From assembly GCF_024435355.1 (NCBI RefSeq), contig NZ_JAMJWG010000009.1, positions 1 through 64,000 of the forward strand: a stretch of DNA of 64,000 bases, read 5' to 3'. This DNA comes from Streptomyces odontomachi. Its GTDB lineage: Bacteria > Actinomycetota > Actinomycetes > Streptomycetales > Streptomycetaceae. Position numbers and translations under genes: made by a program. Below, piece by piece: positions 1-8,518 of the stretch (position 1 is its first letter; the number at the start of each line of letters is the position of its first letter). The notes beneath the pieces are model-generated. The model had not been told where the DNA came from, searched no databases, and worked only from the letters and a program-made list of their open reading frames with translations.

Positions 1-462
1 CTAGATCGCCTCGTTGCCCTTGAGGGTGTCGATGTCGGTACGGCTGAGGTTGCCCACCACGGCTCCGGTGCCGGCGGTCACGCCCAGGCTGCTCGACGGG
101 AAGATGCCGCTGATGGCGATGCCCTGTTCCGTCAGCGCCTGCACGATCGACCGCAGGTTCCCGTTGGCAGCGGAGTCACCCTGGGTGAACACCTGTGAGG
201 CCAGGTAGACATGACCGGATCCGACCTGCCGGATCGCGCTGACGACGGTGTTCATCGAAGGCCCGGAGCCGTCGACGTGGGTGATCCAGCCCCTCCCGTC
301 GGCCACCGCCGCGACGATCACGCAGTCGCTCGCGCCGCCGCTCCACAGCACGTCCATCTGGCCCACGGCCTTCTGGGTCTCGCCCATGCCGACCATGGCC
401 GCCGCCTCGCCGGCGGAGCGACCACCGAGCAGGGTCTCGGCGTTGCCGATCGCGCGTTGCAC
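1..462 (-). CDS. Candidate Cys/His deamidase-fold protein downstream of DUF4157
   Basis: This 153-residue protein starts at a GTG. It lies in exactly the same frame as the DUF4157 gene before it, separated only by that gene's TAG stop and three codons. I do not recognise a named family. A Cys (C47, in SGGASDC) is followed 15 residues later by His (H62, in WITHVDGSG). That spacing and the small beta-rich, Gly/Ser-rich sequence recall the Cys-His core of the CheD, CNF1 and N-terminal asparagine amidohydrolase deamidases. No good Shine-Dalgarno lies before the GTG, so it may be read only by translational coupling or stop readthrough, or it may be the cut-off toxin domain of a larger DUF4157 protein. 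The deamidase role is inference; the reading frame is reliable. Confidence 0.55.
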   Translation of the reverse strand: MQRAIGNAETLLGGRSAGEAAAMVGMGETQKAVGQMDVLWSGGASDCVIVAAVADGRGWITHVDGSGPSMNTVVSAIRQVGSGHVYLASQVFTQGDSAANGNLRSIVQALTEQGIAISGIFPSSSLGVTAGTGAVVGNLSRTDIDTLKGNEAI

Positions 463-471
463 GGCCGGCGC

Positions 472-1212
472 CTAGTGCACGGCGGACGACGATCCCTCGG
501 CGGCGGCCTCGTCCGGAGGGGCGCTGTCGTGCGCGCCCGGCGCCGCCGGCCCGGCCAGTGCCCGGGTGGCGTTCGCCTCCGCCTCCCGCTCGAACCGGTC
601 GGACGGGTCGCTGATCCGCAGCCCGGCGCCGTGGTCCGTGCCGGCCACCGCGCCGCTGCGCTGCTGGATGACATGGGTCAACTCGTGGGCCAGAGTGTGC
701 TGGTCGTCACCGCCGGCGCCCACCACGATGTGGTTGCCCGAGGTGTAGGCGCGGGCGCCGATCTCCGCCGCCGAACGCTGCGCCGTGGTGTCCGCGTGCA
801 CCCGCACGGCGCTGAAGTCCGCACCCAGCCGGCTCTCCATGTCCCTGCGCACCGGCTCGGCCAACGGCGCACCGGGCGTGCGGAGCACCTCGTGCACGCT
901 GGTCTCCGTGGACCGCTGCACCGCCGGCTCGGCCTCGTCCGCCTGCTGCAACGCCCGGGCCACCGCGGTGTTCCCCGCGGACCGCTGGAGCGCGGTGACC
1001 TGCGCGGGCGAGAGCCGTCCGCCGGGTCGGTGCGGGCCAGGGCCGGTGTCCTGAGCCGCCGTCGGCCCCGAACCGTGCACGGCGGGGCGCACTGCCGCCC
1101 GGTGCGGTTGCTGCTGCTCCGACTCCTGTCGCTGGACGGCCACGGCGACCCACTCCTTCTCGTTCACGGCTCGCACGGTGGGGGACTCGTCCCGTCGTGT
1201 CCGTCCTGCCAT
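472..1212 (-). CDS. DUF4157 domain protein (HExxH metallopeptidase-like, eCIS effector-associated)
   Basis: The 246-residue protein has a disordered N-terminal half with an LQRSAGNTAV motif near residue 75, then a DUF4157 domain at about 115-190. The domain shows the family pattern: MESRLGADFSAVRVH, then GARAYTSGNHIVVG, and a zinc-binding HELTH at 176-180 followed by VIQQ. DUF4157 is a known component of polymorphic toxins and of effectors loaded into extracellular contractile injection systems. No signal peptide is seen, which fits loading from the cytoplasm. A C-terminal payload is usual, but here the frame ends at a TAG directly before the candidate deamidase frame. No injection-system structural genes lie in the window. 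The ATG at 1212 lacks a strong ribosome site, so the start is uncertain. Confidence 0.8.
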   Translation of the reverse strand: MAGRTRRDESPTVRAVNEKEWVAVAVQRQESEQQQPHRAAVRPAVHGSGPTAAQDTGPGPHRPGGRLSPAQVTALQRSAGNTAVARALQQADEAEPAVQRSTETSVHEVLRTPGAPLAEPVRRDMESRLGADFSAVRVHADTTAQRSAAEIGARAYTSGNHIVVGAGGDDQHTLAHELTHVIQQRSGAVAGTDHGAGLRISDPSDRFEREAEANATRALAGPAAPGAHDSAPPDEAAAEGSSSAVH

Positions 1213-1378
1213 CTAGGCACAGCCGGACGCAGCACACCAGGACATCGGGGGCAGAACCCGTTGCCCCTCCTGTCACTCCCGACCGAACGACCCGGCCGCC
1301 CGTCCCGGCCGCCCGTCCCGACCCGGCACCCGCCCCCGTCCAACCCCCAGCGCACCACGCTTCCGTATGCTCAGGGGC

Positions 1379-1732
1379 ATGACCGAGACCAGCGGGCTTG
1401 ACCCCGAGGACCGCAAGATCGTCACCCTGGCCCGTTCGGCGCGGGCCCGTAACTCCGTGCCCGAAGGGGCGGCGGTACGGGACGAGACCGGGCGCACGTA
1501 CGTGGCGGGGACGGTCGCGCTGGACTCGTTGCGGCTGAGCGCACTCCAGACCGCGGTTGCGATGGCGGTGGCGTCCGGGGCGACGTCGCTGGAGGCCGCG
1601 GCGGTCGTCACCGAGGCGGACACGGCACCCGAAGCGGACCGCGCCGCCGTCCGGGACCTCGGCGGCACCGGCACCCCCATCCTCCTCGCGGGGCCCGACG
1701 GCGCGGTGCACACGACGCTCACGGCGGGCTGA
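1379..1732 (+). CDS. Cytidine deaminase-like protein (catalytic motifs absent)
   Basis: A 117-residue protein that resembles the small cytidine-deaminase-like proteins lying near era in Streptomyces. It keeps the ETGRTYVAGTVALDSLRLSA segment and the following helix (LQTAVAMAVASGA). It lacks the zinc-binding pattern of true cytidine deaminases: no C/H-A-E motif is seen where TVALDSLRLSA sits, and there is no PCxxC. It is therefore probably not an active deaminase. I chose the ATG at 1379 because the residues from there match the expected N-terminus; an in-frame ATG at 1367 is an alternative. Here it is separated from era by the SRPBCC gene and the amtB-glnB pair. Confidence 0.75.
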   Translation: MTETSGLDPEDRKIVTLARSARARNSVPEGAAVRDETGRTYVAGTVALDSLRLSALQTAVAMAVASGATSLEAAAVVTEADTAPEADRAAVRDLGGTGTPILLAGPDGAVHTTLTAG

Positions 1733-1861
1733 CGCGCTCGCCGGCCCGCGTTCCGGGCCTCGCGGACGTGCCGTGCCTCCCCCTCGGGCGCTGCCATCAT
1801 GGGGGAGAGGGGCCTGGGCACCGGCGGCCGGCTGGTGAGGACGTGTCAGTTCCGACAGAGG

Positions 1862-2389
1862 ATGTACGCCATGATCGGTGACCGGTGGGGCGTGAGCGCC
1901 AGCGAGGTCGTGCGCGACTATCCGTGCGACCACTTCGTCACCTCGCCCACGCTGGAGGCATGGCGGGGCGTGCACGTGGCGGCGACCGCAGAAGCGGTAT
2001 GGCCGTGGGTTGCGCAAGTGAGACTTGCGCCGTACTCCTACGACTGGGTCGACAACCTCGGCCACCGCTCACCTCGCGAGTTGGTGGGCCTTCCCGAGCC
2101 GCGCGTCGGAGAGACGTTCACCGCCACCGGCGGGCGCAAGCTGGGCCGGATCGTCTCGGTCGACCCGGGGAAACAGCTGACGGGCACGGTCATGGGCGCC
2201 TTCATGTCCTACGTCGTCGTGCCCCAGGACCACGACACGACGCGACTGCTGCTCAAGGTCGTCATGCGGACCAGCCGCTGGGCGGCACCCGGACTGTCCG
2301 TCGGCGACCTGATCATGGCTCGGCGGCAGCTGCTGAACCTGAAGCGACTCGCCGAGCGCCACCAGCACCAGGGCGCGCCCCGGGAATAG
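1862..2389 (+). CDS. SRPBCC family (START/polyketide-cyclase-like) protein
   Basis: This protein of about 175 residues has the SRPBCC hydrophobic-cavity fold: an N-terminal strand (AWRGVHVAATAEAVWPWVAQ), then the APYSYDWVDNLGHRSPREL segment seen in actinobacterial members, then strands carrying the substrate cavity. The ligand is unknown. Starts at 1862 or 1871 both follow an AGAGG ribosome site at 1856-1860. It points toward the amtB-glnB operon and converges on it. No partner gene suggests a pathway. Confidence 0.75.
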   Translation: MYAMIGDRWGVSASEVVRDYPCDHFVTSPTLEAWRGVHVAATAEAVWPWVAQVRLAPYSYDWVDNLGHRSPRELVGLPEPRVGETFTATGGRKLGRIVSVDPGKQLTGTVMGAFMSYVVVPQDHDTTRLLLKVVMRTSRWAAPGLSVGDLIMARRQLLNLKRLAERHQHQGAPRE

Positions 2390-2572
2390 TGCGGCGTGAG
2401 CGGGGCGCGGCACCGGACCTGCCGGCCCGCACCGTCGGCGCGTGCCGGGATGCGGGACCGCCGGAACGAGGTGTCCCGCATCGGCTGGAACGGACGCCGT
2501 CGCAGGCCACGGGAGGGGCCCCTTGTCGTCTCCCCAGCCCACAAGGCGCCGGTGGGGGGACGTGGTTGTTCG

Positions 2573-2911
2573 TCAGAGGGCGTCCGGACCCCGTTCTCCC
2601 GTGCGGACCCGGACGACGGAGTCGACGGGTGTCGCCCACACCTTCCCGTCGCCGATCTTGCCGGTCCACGCCGCGCGCACGATCGCGTCGATCACGGCGT
2701 CGGCTTCCGCGTCCTCGACGACGACCTCTATGCGCACCTTGGGCACCAGGTCGACGCGGTACTCGGCGCCCCGGTACACCTCGGTGTGCCCGCGCTGCCG
2801 GCCGTACCCGCTCGCCTCGGTGACGGTCAGGCCGTGCACTCCGTGGGACTGGAGGGCGCTCTTGACCTCGTCGAGGCGGTGCGGTTTGACGACCGCCGTG
2901 ATCAACTTCAT
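2573..2911 (-). CDS. glnB: Nitrogen regulatory protein PII
   Basis: A 112-residue PII signal protein. The N-terminus MKLITAVVKPHRLDEVKSAL is typical, and the T-loop carries the conserved modifiable Tyr at position 51 (RGAEYRVD), followed by LVPKVRIEVVVED. PII proteins are cytosolic trimers that bind ATP/ADP and 2-oxoglutarate and plug the ammonium channel. Its ATG overlaps the amtB stop in an ATGA, so the pair is translationally coupled. In the well-studied Streptomyces operon the third gene is glnD, the adenylyltransferase. Here no glnD follows; the next gene is convergent. This may therefore be a second amt-PII pair, or glnD may lie elsewhere. The name glnK would be equally valid. Confidence 0.92.
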   Translation of the reverse strand: MKLITAVVKPHRLDEVKSALQSHGVHGLTVTEASGYGRQRGHTEVYRGAEYRVDLVPKVRIEVVVEDAEADAVIDAIVRAAWTGKIGDGKVWATPVDSVVRVRTGERGPDAL

Positions 2912-4254
2912 TCGGCCGGGCTCCGTTCCTTCGTCTTGAGGCCGGGCGCGTAGGTCGGGGTCTGGGGGGCGCCGTGGCCGAGCACCCCGTGATCGTAGGC
3001 GCTCTCCGCGTGCAGCGTCTGGTCGAGGCCGGTCATTTCCTCCTCGGCGGTGGCCCGGAAGCCCATCAGCTTGTGGATCACCAGGCCGATGCCGTACGTC
3101 ACCCCGAAGGTGTACGCGGCCACGGCGACGACGGCGACGGCCTGCCTGCCGAGTTGGGCGGCCCCACCGCCGTAGAAGAGGCCGTCCTTGCCGTCGGTCA
3201 TCGTGGCCGTCGCGAAGAGGCCGATGAGCAGCGTGCCGATGACGCCGCCGACGAAGTGGACGCCCACCACGTCCAGCGAGTCGTCGTAGTTCAGCCGGAG
3301 TTTCCAGGCCACCGCGTACGAGCAGACGACGCCCGCGGCGAGCCCGACCACCGCGGCACCGGGCAGCGCGACCGTGCCGCACGCCGGGGTGATCGCGACA
3401 AGACCGGCGACCGCGCCGGAGGCGGCGCCGAAGGTGGTGGGGTGGCCGTCGCGGCGCTGCTCCACGAGGAGCCAGCCGAGCAGGCCGGTGCTGCCGGCGA
3501 CCACGGTGTTGAGCAGCGAGGCCGCGGCGAGACCGTCGGCGGCGAGCGAGGAGCCGCCGTTGAAGCCGAGCCAGCCGAACCACAGCAGCCCGGCGCCCAG
3601 CACCACCAGCGGCAGGCTGTGCGGGCGCATCGCGTCCTTCTTGAACCCGATGCGCGGCCCGATGACCAGCGCGACGGCGAGCCCCGAGGCACCCGAGGCG
3701 ATCTCCACCACCAGGCCGCCGGCGAAGTCCAGCGCGCCCAGCGAGTGGGCGATCCAGCCGCCCGGGCCCCACACCCAGTGCGCCACGGGAACGTATACGA
3801 GCAGGGTCCACACGGGCACGAAGACCAGCCAGGCCGTGAATCGGGTGCGGTCCGCGATCGCACCACTGATGAGGGCCGCGGTCACCATCGCGAAGGTGAG
3901 CTGGAAGGTGCTGAACAGCAGGGTGGGAACACTGCCCGTGACGGTGTCCGGGCCGATGCCCGCCATGCCGAGGTGGTCGGCGGCACCGATGAGCCCGGCG
4001 AACGCGTCGTCTCCGAAGGCCAGCGAGTAGCCCGCCACGAGCCAGACGACGGTGACGAGCGCGATCGAGACGAAGCTCATCAGCAGCATGTTCAGCACGC
4101 TCTTCGTGCGCACCATGCCGCCGTAGAAGAGCGCCAGGCCCGGGGTCATCAGCAGCACGAGGGCGCTCGCCGCGAGCAGCCAGGCGGTGTCGCCGCTGTC
4201 TATGCCGGCGGCGTGGGCGCCGGCCAGCGGGATCGGGGTCGTCACGGTCTGCAC
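2908..4254 (-). CDS. amt: Ammonium transporter AmtB
   Basis: A 448-residue Amt/MEP/Rh channel with about eleven membrane segments that conducts ammonium across the cytoplasmic membrane. Family landmarks include the first helix with TPGLALFYGGMVR, the FQLTFAMVTAALISGAIADR segment, WLGFNGGSSLAADG, and HFVGGVIGTLLIGLFA holding a conserved pore His. The start is the GTG at 4254, preceded by GGAGGAGAG on the minus strand; a much longer frame reading back into era is an artefact of GC bias. It is transcribed with glnB by a 4-bp overlap. A GlnR-like box lies about 110 bp upstream, so induction by nitrogen limitation is likely. Confidence 0.93.
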   Translation of the reverse strand: MQTVTTPIPLAGAHAAGIDSGDTAWLLAASALVLLMTPGLALFYGGMVRTKSVLNMLLMSFVSIALVTVVWLVAGYSLAFGDDAFAGLIGAADHLGMAGIGPDTVTGSVPTLLFSTFQLTFAMVTAALISGAIADRTRFTAWLVFVPVWTLLVYVPVAHWVWGPGGWIAHSLGALDFAGGLVVEIASGASGLAVALVIGPRIGFKKDAMRPHSLPLVVLGAGLLWFGWLGFNGGSSLAADGLAAASLLNTVVAGSTGLLGWLLVEQRRDGHPTTFGAASGAVAGLVAITPACGTVALPGAAVVGLAAGVVCSYAVAWKLRLNYDDSLDVVGVHFVGGVIGTLLIGLFATATMTDGKDGLFYGGGAAQLGRQAVAVVAVAAYTFGVTYGIGLVIHKLMGFRATAEEEMTGLDQTLHAESAYDHGVLGHGAPQTPTYAPGLKTKERSPAE

Positions 4255-4362
4255 AGCTCTCTCCTCCGGGTGGACCCTCGGGCAAGCGCCTCCCCGGATG
4301 CGGGCAGCACGGGGCGACTCCAGGAGCGTCGCTGGCGTGCGTTTCGCGCCGGGCACGCCGGT

Positions 4363-4396
4363 GTTTCCGCGATGTTTCGTGTTGCCGGAGCGTTTC
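4363..4396 (-). promoter_or_regulatory. Putative GlnR-binding boxes upstream of amtB
   Basis: On the minus strand this region reads GAAAC-n6-GCAAC-n2-GAAAC-n6-GAAAC. This repeats the pentamers with 6-bp spacing that define Streptomyces GlnR sites (gTnAC-n6-GaAAC). It lies in the 327-bp gap between the divergent amtB and era genes, about 110 bp before the amtB start. GlnR control of amtB is established in Streptomyces; binding to this site is inferred. No other clear element was seen in the gap. Confidence 0.6.
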
Positions 4397-4581
4397 CGGG
4401 GCCTCACCGGCCGGTGCGGGAGGCCGGTCGTCGGGGCGCCGGGGGAAGGGGCGTGCGGTGCGGAGAGTGATGCACGCCGGGGTGCGGGGGGTGGCGCGCA
4501 CGCGGCGTCGGGGGAGCGGTCGCGCGGGCGCGGCAACGGCGGGTGTCCGGGCAGTCCCGCCGATCGGCGAGAATGGTGCTC

Positions 4582-5622
4582 ATGAGTGCGCGCACCCAGC
4601 CGACCGAGCCGGCCCGAGAATCCCACCGGGCAGGCTTCGCCTGCTTCGTGGGTCGCCCCAACGCGGGCAAGTCCACCCTGACGAACGCGCTGGTCGGCAA
4701 GAAGGTGGCGATCACCTCCAACCGTCCGCAGACCACCCGGCACACCGTGCGCGGCATCGTGCACCGCCCCGACGCCCAGCTGGTGCTCGTCGACACCCCT
4801 GGCCTGCACAAGCCCCGCACCCTGCTCGGCGAGCGGCTGAACGACGTGGTGCGCACCACCTGGGCGGAGGTCGACGTGATCGGCTTCTGCCTGCCCGCCG
4901 ACCAGAAGATCGGCCCCGGTGACCGCTTCATCGCCAAGGAGCTGGCCGGGATCCGGAAGACCCCCAAGGTCGCCATCCTCACCAAGACCGACCTGGTCGA
5001 CCCGCGGACCCTCGCCGAGCAGCTGATCGCCGTCGACCGGCTCGGCAAGGAGCTCGGCATGGAGTGGGCGGAGATCGTGCCGGTGTCTGCGGTGCGACAC
5101 GACGCGGCCGGCACGGCGGACGGCGGCGCCGTTTCGGACGACGGCGACGGCGGCGACAGCGCGGGTGGCGCCGGCCGCCCGACGCCGCCCGGCCAGGTGG
5201 CCCTGCTCGCCGACCTGCTCGTCCCGCTGCTCCCGGAGAGCCCTGCGCTCTACCCCGAGGGCGACCTGACCGACGAGCCGGAGCAGGTCATGGTGGCCGA
5301 ACTGATCCGCGAGGCCGCCCTGGAAGGCGTACGGGACGAGCTTCCGCACTCCATCGCGGTCGTCGTGGAGGAAATGCTGCCCCGCCCCGACCGCCCCGCG
5401 GACCGCCCCCTCCTCGACATCCACGCGAACGTCTACATCGAGCGCCCCAGCCAGAAGGGCATCGTCATCGGCCCCAAGGGCAAGCGCCTGAAGGACGTCG
5501 GCATCAAGTCCCGCCACCAGATCGAGGCCCTGCTCGGCACGCCCGTCTACCTGGACCTCCATGTGAAGGTCGCCAAGGATTGGCAACGGGACCCCAAGCA
5601 GCTGCGCCGCCTGGGGTTCTGA
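4582..5622 (+). CDS. era: GTPase Era
   Basis: A 346-residue Era GTPase, which binds 16S rRNA and assists 30S ribosome maturation. The G1 loop GRPNAGKST is near residue 25, the switch II DTPGLH and the G4 motif TKTD follow, and the C-terminal KH RNA-binding domain carries GIVIGPKGKRLKDVGIKSR. Between the G domain and the KH domain there is a Gly/Asp-rich insert (about residues 173-205). I place the start at 4582 (MSARTQ) by comparison with known Streptomyces Era; an in-frame ATG lies at 4573. It is divergent from amtB. The usual downstream partner recO is absent here. Confidence 0.95.
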   Translation: MSARTQPTEPARESHRAGFACFVGRPNAGKSTLTNALVGKKVAITSNRPQTTRHTVRGIVHRPDAQLVLVDTPGLHKPRTLLGERLNDVVRTTWAEVDVIGFCLPADQKIGPGDRFIAKELAGIRKTPKVAILTKTDLVDPRTLAEQLIAVDRLGKELGMEWAEIVPVSAVRHDAAGTADGGAVSDDGDGGDSAGGAGRPTPPGQVALLADLLVPLLPESPALYPEGDLTDEPEQVMVAELIREAALEGVRDELPHSIAVVVEEMLPRPDRPADRPLLDIHANVYIERPSQKGIVIGPKGKRLKDVGIKSRHQIEALLGTPVYLDLHVKVAKDWQRDPKQLRRLGF

Positions 5623-5660
5623 GGGGCGCAGGGTGGGCACGGCGTGCCCCTGCCCCCTGG

Positions 5661-5816
5661 GGGCGTGAGGAACTGCGCGAGCAACCCCCCACCGGCCCGG
5701 TGGTCCGGACACGACAGGGACAGCCCCCTCGGGTCGGTGGCGATCCGACGGTCTCGTCGCGGCTGGTCGCGCCCACGCCGCGGAGCGGCACATCGACACA
5801 GCCCCGCGCCCCTGAA
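5661..5816. repeat. Streptomyces extragenic repeat copies downstream of era
   Basis: The 211-bp gap after era holds pieces of the common Streptomyces interspersed repeat whose core reads like GCGCGGGGAACTGCGCGACC. One half is at 5666-5686 (gaggaactgcgcgagcaac) and related sequence (ctggtcgcgcccacg, ccccgcgcccctg) is at about 5762-5814. A further copy lies at 29721-29760. Such repeats often sit at gene ends; their function is unknown. Confidence 0.6.
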
Positions 5817-5833
5817 CATGGCGCCGAAGGCGC

Positions 5834-7234
5834 CTACAGCTTCCCGGCGACTTCCGCGACGAACTCGCCGTCGTCCGCGAGATCAGGCGCACCGAGCTCA
5901 CCCAGCACGGCGCGCACCGCGTCGGTGGGGGGTAGCCGCCAGGCCTGGCGGAGGCGGTCGGCCGCCGGGTCGTCGACGTCCTGGTCTCGGGTGTGGCGCG
6001 CCCAGGCGGCCAGCGCCCGGGTCAGGACGGGGGTGGCGGCACCCGCGGCGCGCAGCTCTCGCAGGGGTGCCAGCCAGCGTTCGGGGATCTTGAGGGAGCC
6101 GTCCGTCGCGATCTGCCGGATGCGGTGCTGGACGGCCGGGTTGGCGAACCGGGTCAGCAGGCTCTCGACGTAGGTGTCGACGTCGAGGCCCGCCGCCGGG
6201 GTCAGGCTCGGGGCGACCTCCGCAGCGTAGGCCCGTACCACCGGCTCGCCCCACGCGGTGGCCATCACATCGGCCACGGTCTCGCACCCCGCGGCCAGGC
6301 CCAGGTAGGCGAGGAGCGAGTGCGCGCCGTTGAGCAGCCGCAGCTTCATCACCTGGTACGGGGTGACGTCGTCGACCAGCTGGGCCCCGGCGCTCTCCCA
6401 CCGCGGCCGGTCGGCGGCGAAGGTGTCCTGGAGCACCCACTGGAGGAACGGCTCCCCGGTCACCGCCCCCGCGTCCCACAGGCCGAGCTGCGCGGCGGCA
6501 CGCTCGCGGTCCGCCGCGGTGGTCGCGGGCACGATGCGGTCCACGACGGTGGCGGGGAACGCGACCGCAGCGTCGATCCACTCCAGCAGGCGGTCGCGGT
6601 CCCGCCATCCGCTCGCGGCGACGAAGTCGAGCACCAGACGGCGCACCCCCCGGCCGTTGTCCGCCATGTTGTCGCACGGGACTACGGACAGCGGCGCACC
6701 GGTGTGCCGGCGTGCCCGCAGTCCGGTGGCCAGCTGGCCGATGACGGTCACGGGCACCGGGGCACCGGCCAGATCGCTACGCACCTGGGGATCGTCCAGG
6801 GCGAGCCCACCGCCCGCCGGGTCACGCCGGTAGCCCTTCTCGGTGACCGTGGTGGTGACGACGGAGACGTCGGGCGCGGCGATGAGCTCGGTGAGCCGCG
6901 CCCCGTCGTCGGCCGCGTGCAGCACCTCGACGACCGAGCCGACCACGCGGGTCAGCGGGCCTTCGGGTTGACGCACCGTCAGCGAGTAGAGGCCGTCCTG
7001 CGGGCGCAGCGCGTCCACCACGGCGCGGCTGCGTTGCGAGACCCCGGCGATGCCCCACCCGGCGGAGTGCCGGGCCTCGGCGGTCTCGGTGCAGACGGCC
7101 TGGTGGGCGCGGTGGAAGGCGCCGATGCCCAGGTGCACGATCCGTGGCCGCAGCTCCCGCGGGTCGACCAGCGGACGGCACCGGGGTGGCAGGGCGCCCC
7201 ACGTGGCGCGGGACAGTCGTTCGGGAGCGCTCAC
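5834..7234 (-). CDS. Mannitol dehydrogenase family protein, probable D-fructuronate reductase
   Basis: A 466-residue member of the polyol-specific long-chain dehydrogenase family. It has an N-terminal NAD-binding region (RIVHLGIGAFHRAHQA) and the family signature KLRLLNGAHSLLAYLG around residue 300, where the Lys and His are catalytic in mannitol 2-dehydrogenase and fructuronate reductase. PCDNMADNG is also typical. Its GTG start overlaps the D-mannonate dehydratase stop by 4 bp. That neighbour argues for fructuronate-mannonate interconversion (a UxuB role) rather than mannitol oxidation. It is the last gene of the hexuronate operon. Confidence 0.85.
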   Translation of the reverse strand: MSAPERLSRATWGALPPRCRPLVDPRELRPRIVHLGIGAFHRAHQAVCTETAEARHSAGWGIAGVSQRSRAVVDALRPQDGLYSLTVRQPEGPLTRVVGSVVEVLHAADDGARLTELIAAPDVSVVTTTVTEKGYRRDPAGGGLALDDPQVRSDLAGAPVPVTVIGQLATGLRARRHTGAPLSVVPCDNMADNGRGVRRLVLDFVAASGWRDRDRLLEWIDAAVAFPATVVDRIVPATTAADRERAAAQLGLWDAGAVTGEPFLQWVLQDTFAADRPRWESAGAQLVDDVTPYQVMKLRLLNGAHSLLAYLGLAAGCETVADVMATAWGEPVVRAYAAEVAPSLTPAAGLDVDTYVESLLTRFANPAVQHRIRQIATDGSLKIPERWLAPLRELRAAGAATPVLTRALAAWARHTRDQDVDDPAADRLRQAWRLPPTDAVRAVLGELGAPDLADDGEFVAEVAGKL

Positions 7235-8439
7235 CAGTCGTGCACCGACCCGTCCGTCCTCCGGCCGACCGGCAGGTACTTCGGCTCGTACGGGAAGCGG
7301 GCCGCCGCCTCCTCGTCGAGCTCCACACCGAGCCCGGGCGCCGATGACGGGTACAGGGCGCCGTCCCGCAGCTCGTAGCCGGTCCTGAACACCTCATGGG
7401 TGAGCGGGGAGTGCGCCATGTACTCCTGGACGCCGAAGTTCGGCACGGTCACATCGAGGTGCACGGCGGCCGACAGGCTCACCGGCGACAGGTCCGTGGC
7501 GCCGTGCGAGCCGGTGCGCACCTGGTAGAGCTCGGCGAGGTGGAAGATGCGCCGCAGATGGGTGATGCCACCGGCGTGCACCACCGAGGCCCGGATGTAG
7601 TCGATCAACCGCTCGGTGATGAGCTGCTGGCAGTCCCAGATGGAGTTGAAGACCTCGCCGACCGCGATCGGCGTGGTGGTCGCCCGGCGGATCTGGCGGA
7701 AGGATTCCTGTAGCTCCGCGGGGGTCGGGTCCTCCATCCAGAACAGCCGGAGCTCTTCGAAGGCGCGGCCGAGCCGGCCGGCCTCGGTGGGGGTGAGCCG
7801 GTGGTGCACGTCGTGCAGCAGATGGAAGTCGAAGCCGAACTTCTCCCGCACCTGACCGAGGCAGCTCGGCGCGAAGTCGAGGTAGTCCTCGGTCGACCAC
7901 AGCTGCTCCTCGGGGAGCGCGGTGGCCGCCGGCTCGTAGATCGCGCCGTGCCGCACCCCGTAGCTGCCCGGCGAGCCGGGCACGGCGGCCTGCGCGCGGA
8001 TCGCCCGGTAGCCGAGGTCACGGAAGCGCGCGACGTCGTCCAGCAGCTCCGCCACGCTGCCGCCGCTGGCGTGCCCGTAGACCATGGCGCCGTCCCGGGC
8101 CCGGCCGCCCAGCAGGTCGTACACCGGCATCCCGGCGACCTTGCCCTTGATGTCCCACAAGGCGGTGTCCACGGCCGCGATCGCGGTCATCGTCACCGGC
8201 CCGCGGCGCCAGTAGGCGCCCTTGTAGAGGTACTGCCACATGTCCTCGATGCGGTCCGGGTCGCGGCCGATCAGCAGCGGGACCAGGTGGTCGCGCAGAT
8301 AGGCGGCGACGGCGAGTTCGCGGCCGTTCAGGGTCGCGTCGCCGAGCCCGGTCACGCCGTCCGAGGTGGTGATCTTCAACGTGACGAAGTTGCGGCCCGG
8401 CGAGGTGATGATGACCTTCGCCCCGGTGATGGTGGCCAT
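7231..8439 (-). CDS. manD: D-mannonate dehydratase, enolase superfamily (ManD/RspA type)
   Basis: A 402-residue enolase-superfamily enzyme that would dehydrate D-mannonate to 2-keto-3-deoxy-D-gluconate with Mg2+. Landmarks include RNFVTLKITTSDGVTGLGDATLNGRE at the capping domain, TALWDIKGKVAGMPVYDLLGG, the metal-ligand region (FDFHLLHDVHHRLTP and the acidic FWMEDPTP), and the late AVGEVFNS and SHGATDLSPV segments. The start follows GAGGAG on the minus strand. It sits between the transporter gene and the fructuronate reductase-like gene and is coupled to the latter. Related family members can instead act on D-gluconate, so activity should be tested. Confidence 0.88.
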   Translation of the reverse strand: MATITGAKVIITSPGRNFVTLKITTSDGVTGLGDATLNGRELAVAAYLRDHLVPLLIGRDPDRIEDMWQYLYKGAYWRRGPVTMTAIAAVDTALWDIKGKVAGMPVYDLLGGRARDGAMVYGHASGGSVAELLDDVARFRDLGYRAIRAQAAVPGSPGSYGVRHGAIYEPAATALPEEQLWSTEDYLDFAPSCLGQVREKFGFDFHLLHDVHHRLTPTEAGRLGRAFEELRLFWMEDPTPAELQESFRQIRRATTTPIAVGEVFNSIWDCQQLITERLIDYIRASVVHAGGITHLRRIFHLAELYQVRTGSHGATDLSPVSLSAAVHLDVTVPNFGVQEYMAHSPLTHEVFRTGYELRDGALYPSSAPGLGVELDEEAAARFPYEPKYLPVGRRTDGSVHDW

Positions 8440-8518
8440 GTGCGGTGCTCCTCAATCGTGCCGTGCCGGCGGCCGGCGGTGGGCGTCGGCACGACACGGT
8501 GTGGTTCTGGTCGGACGG

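Noticed and set aside
1..1212. An extracellular contractile injection system locus
   Set aside because: Only the DUF4157 protein and the candidate payload are present; no sheath, tube, baseplate or AAA+ genes are in the window.
1379..1732. Active cytidine deaminase
   Set aside because: The zinc ligands and the catalytic Glu motif are absent, so only the fold relationship is kept in the call.
2908..5901. A 997-codon minus-strand frame running through era and amtB
   Set aside because: Only the part from 4254 down is AmtB; the rest is antisense to era and open because of high GC. A strong ribosome site marks the amtB GTG at 4254.
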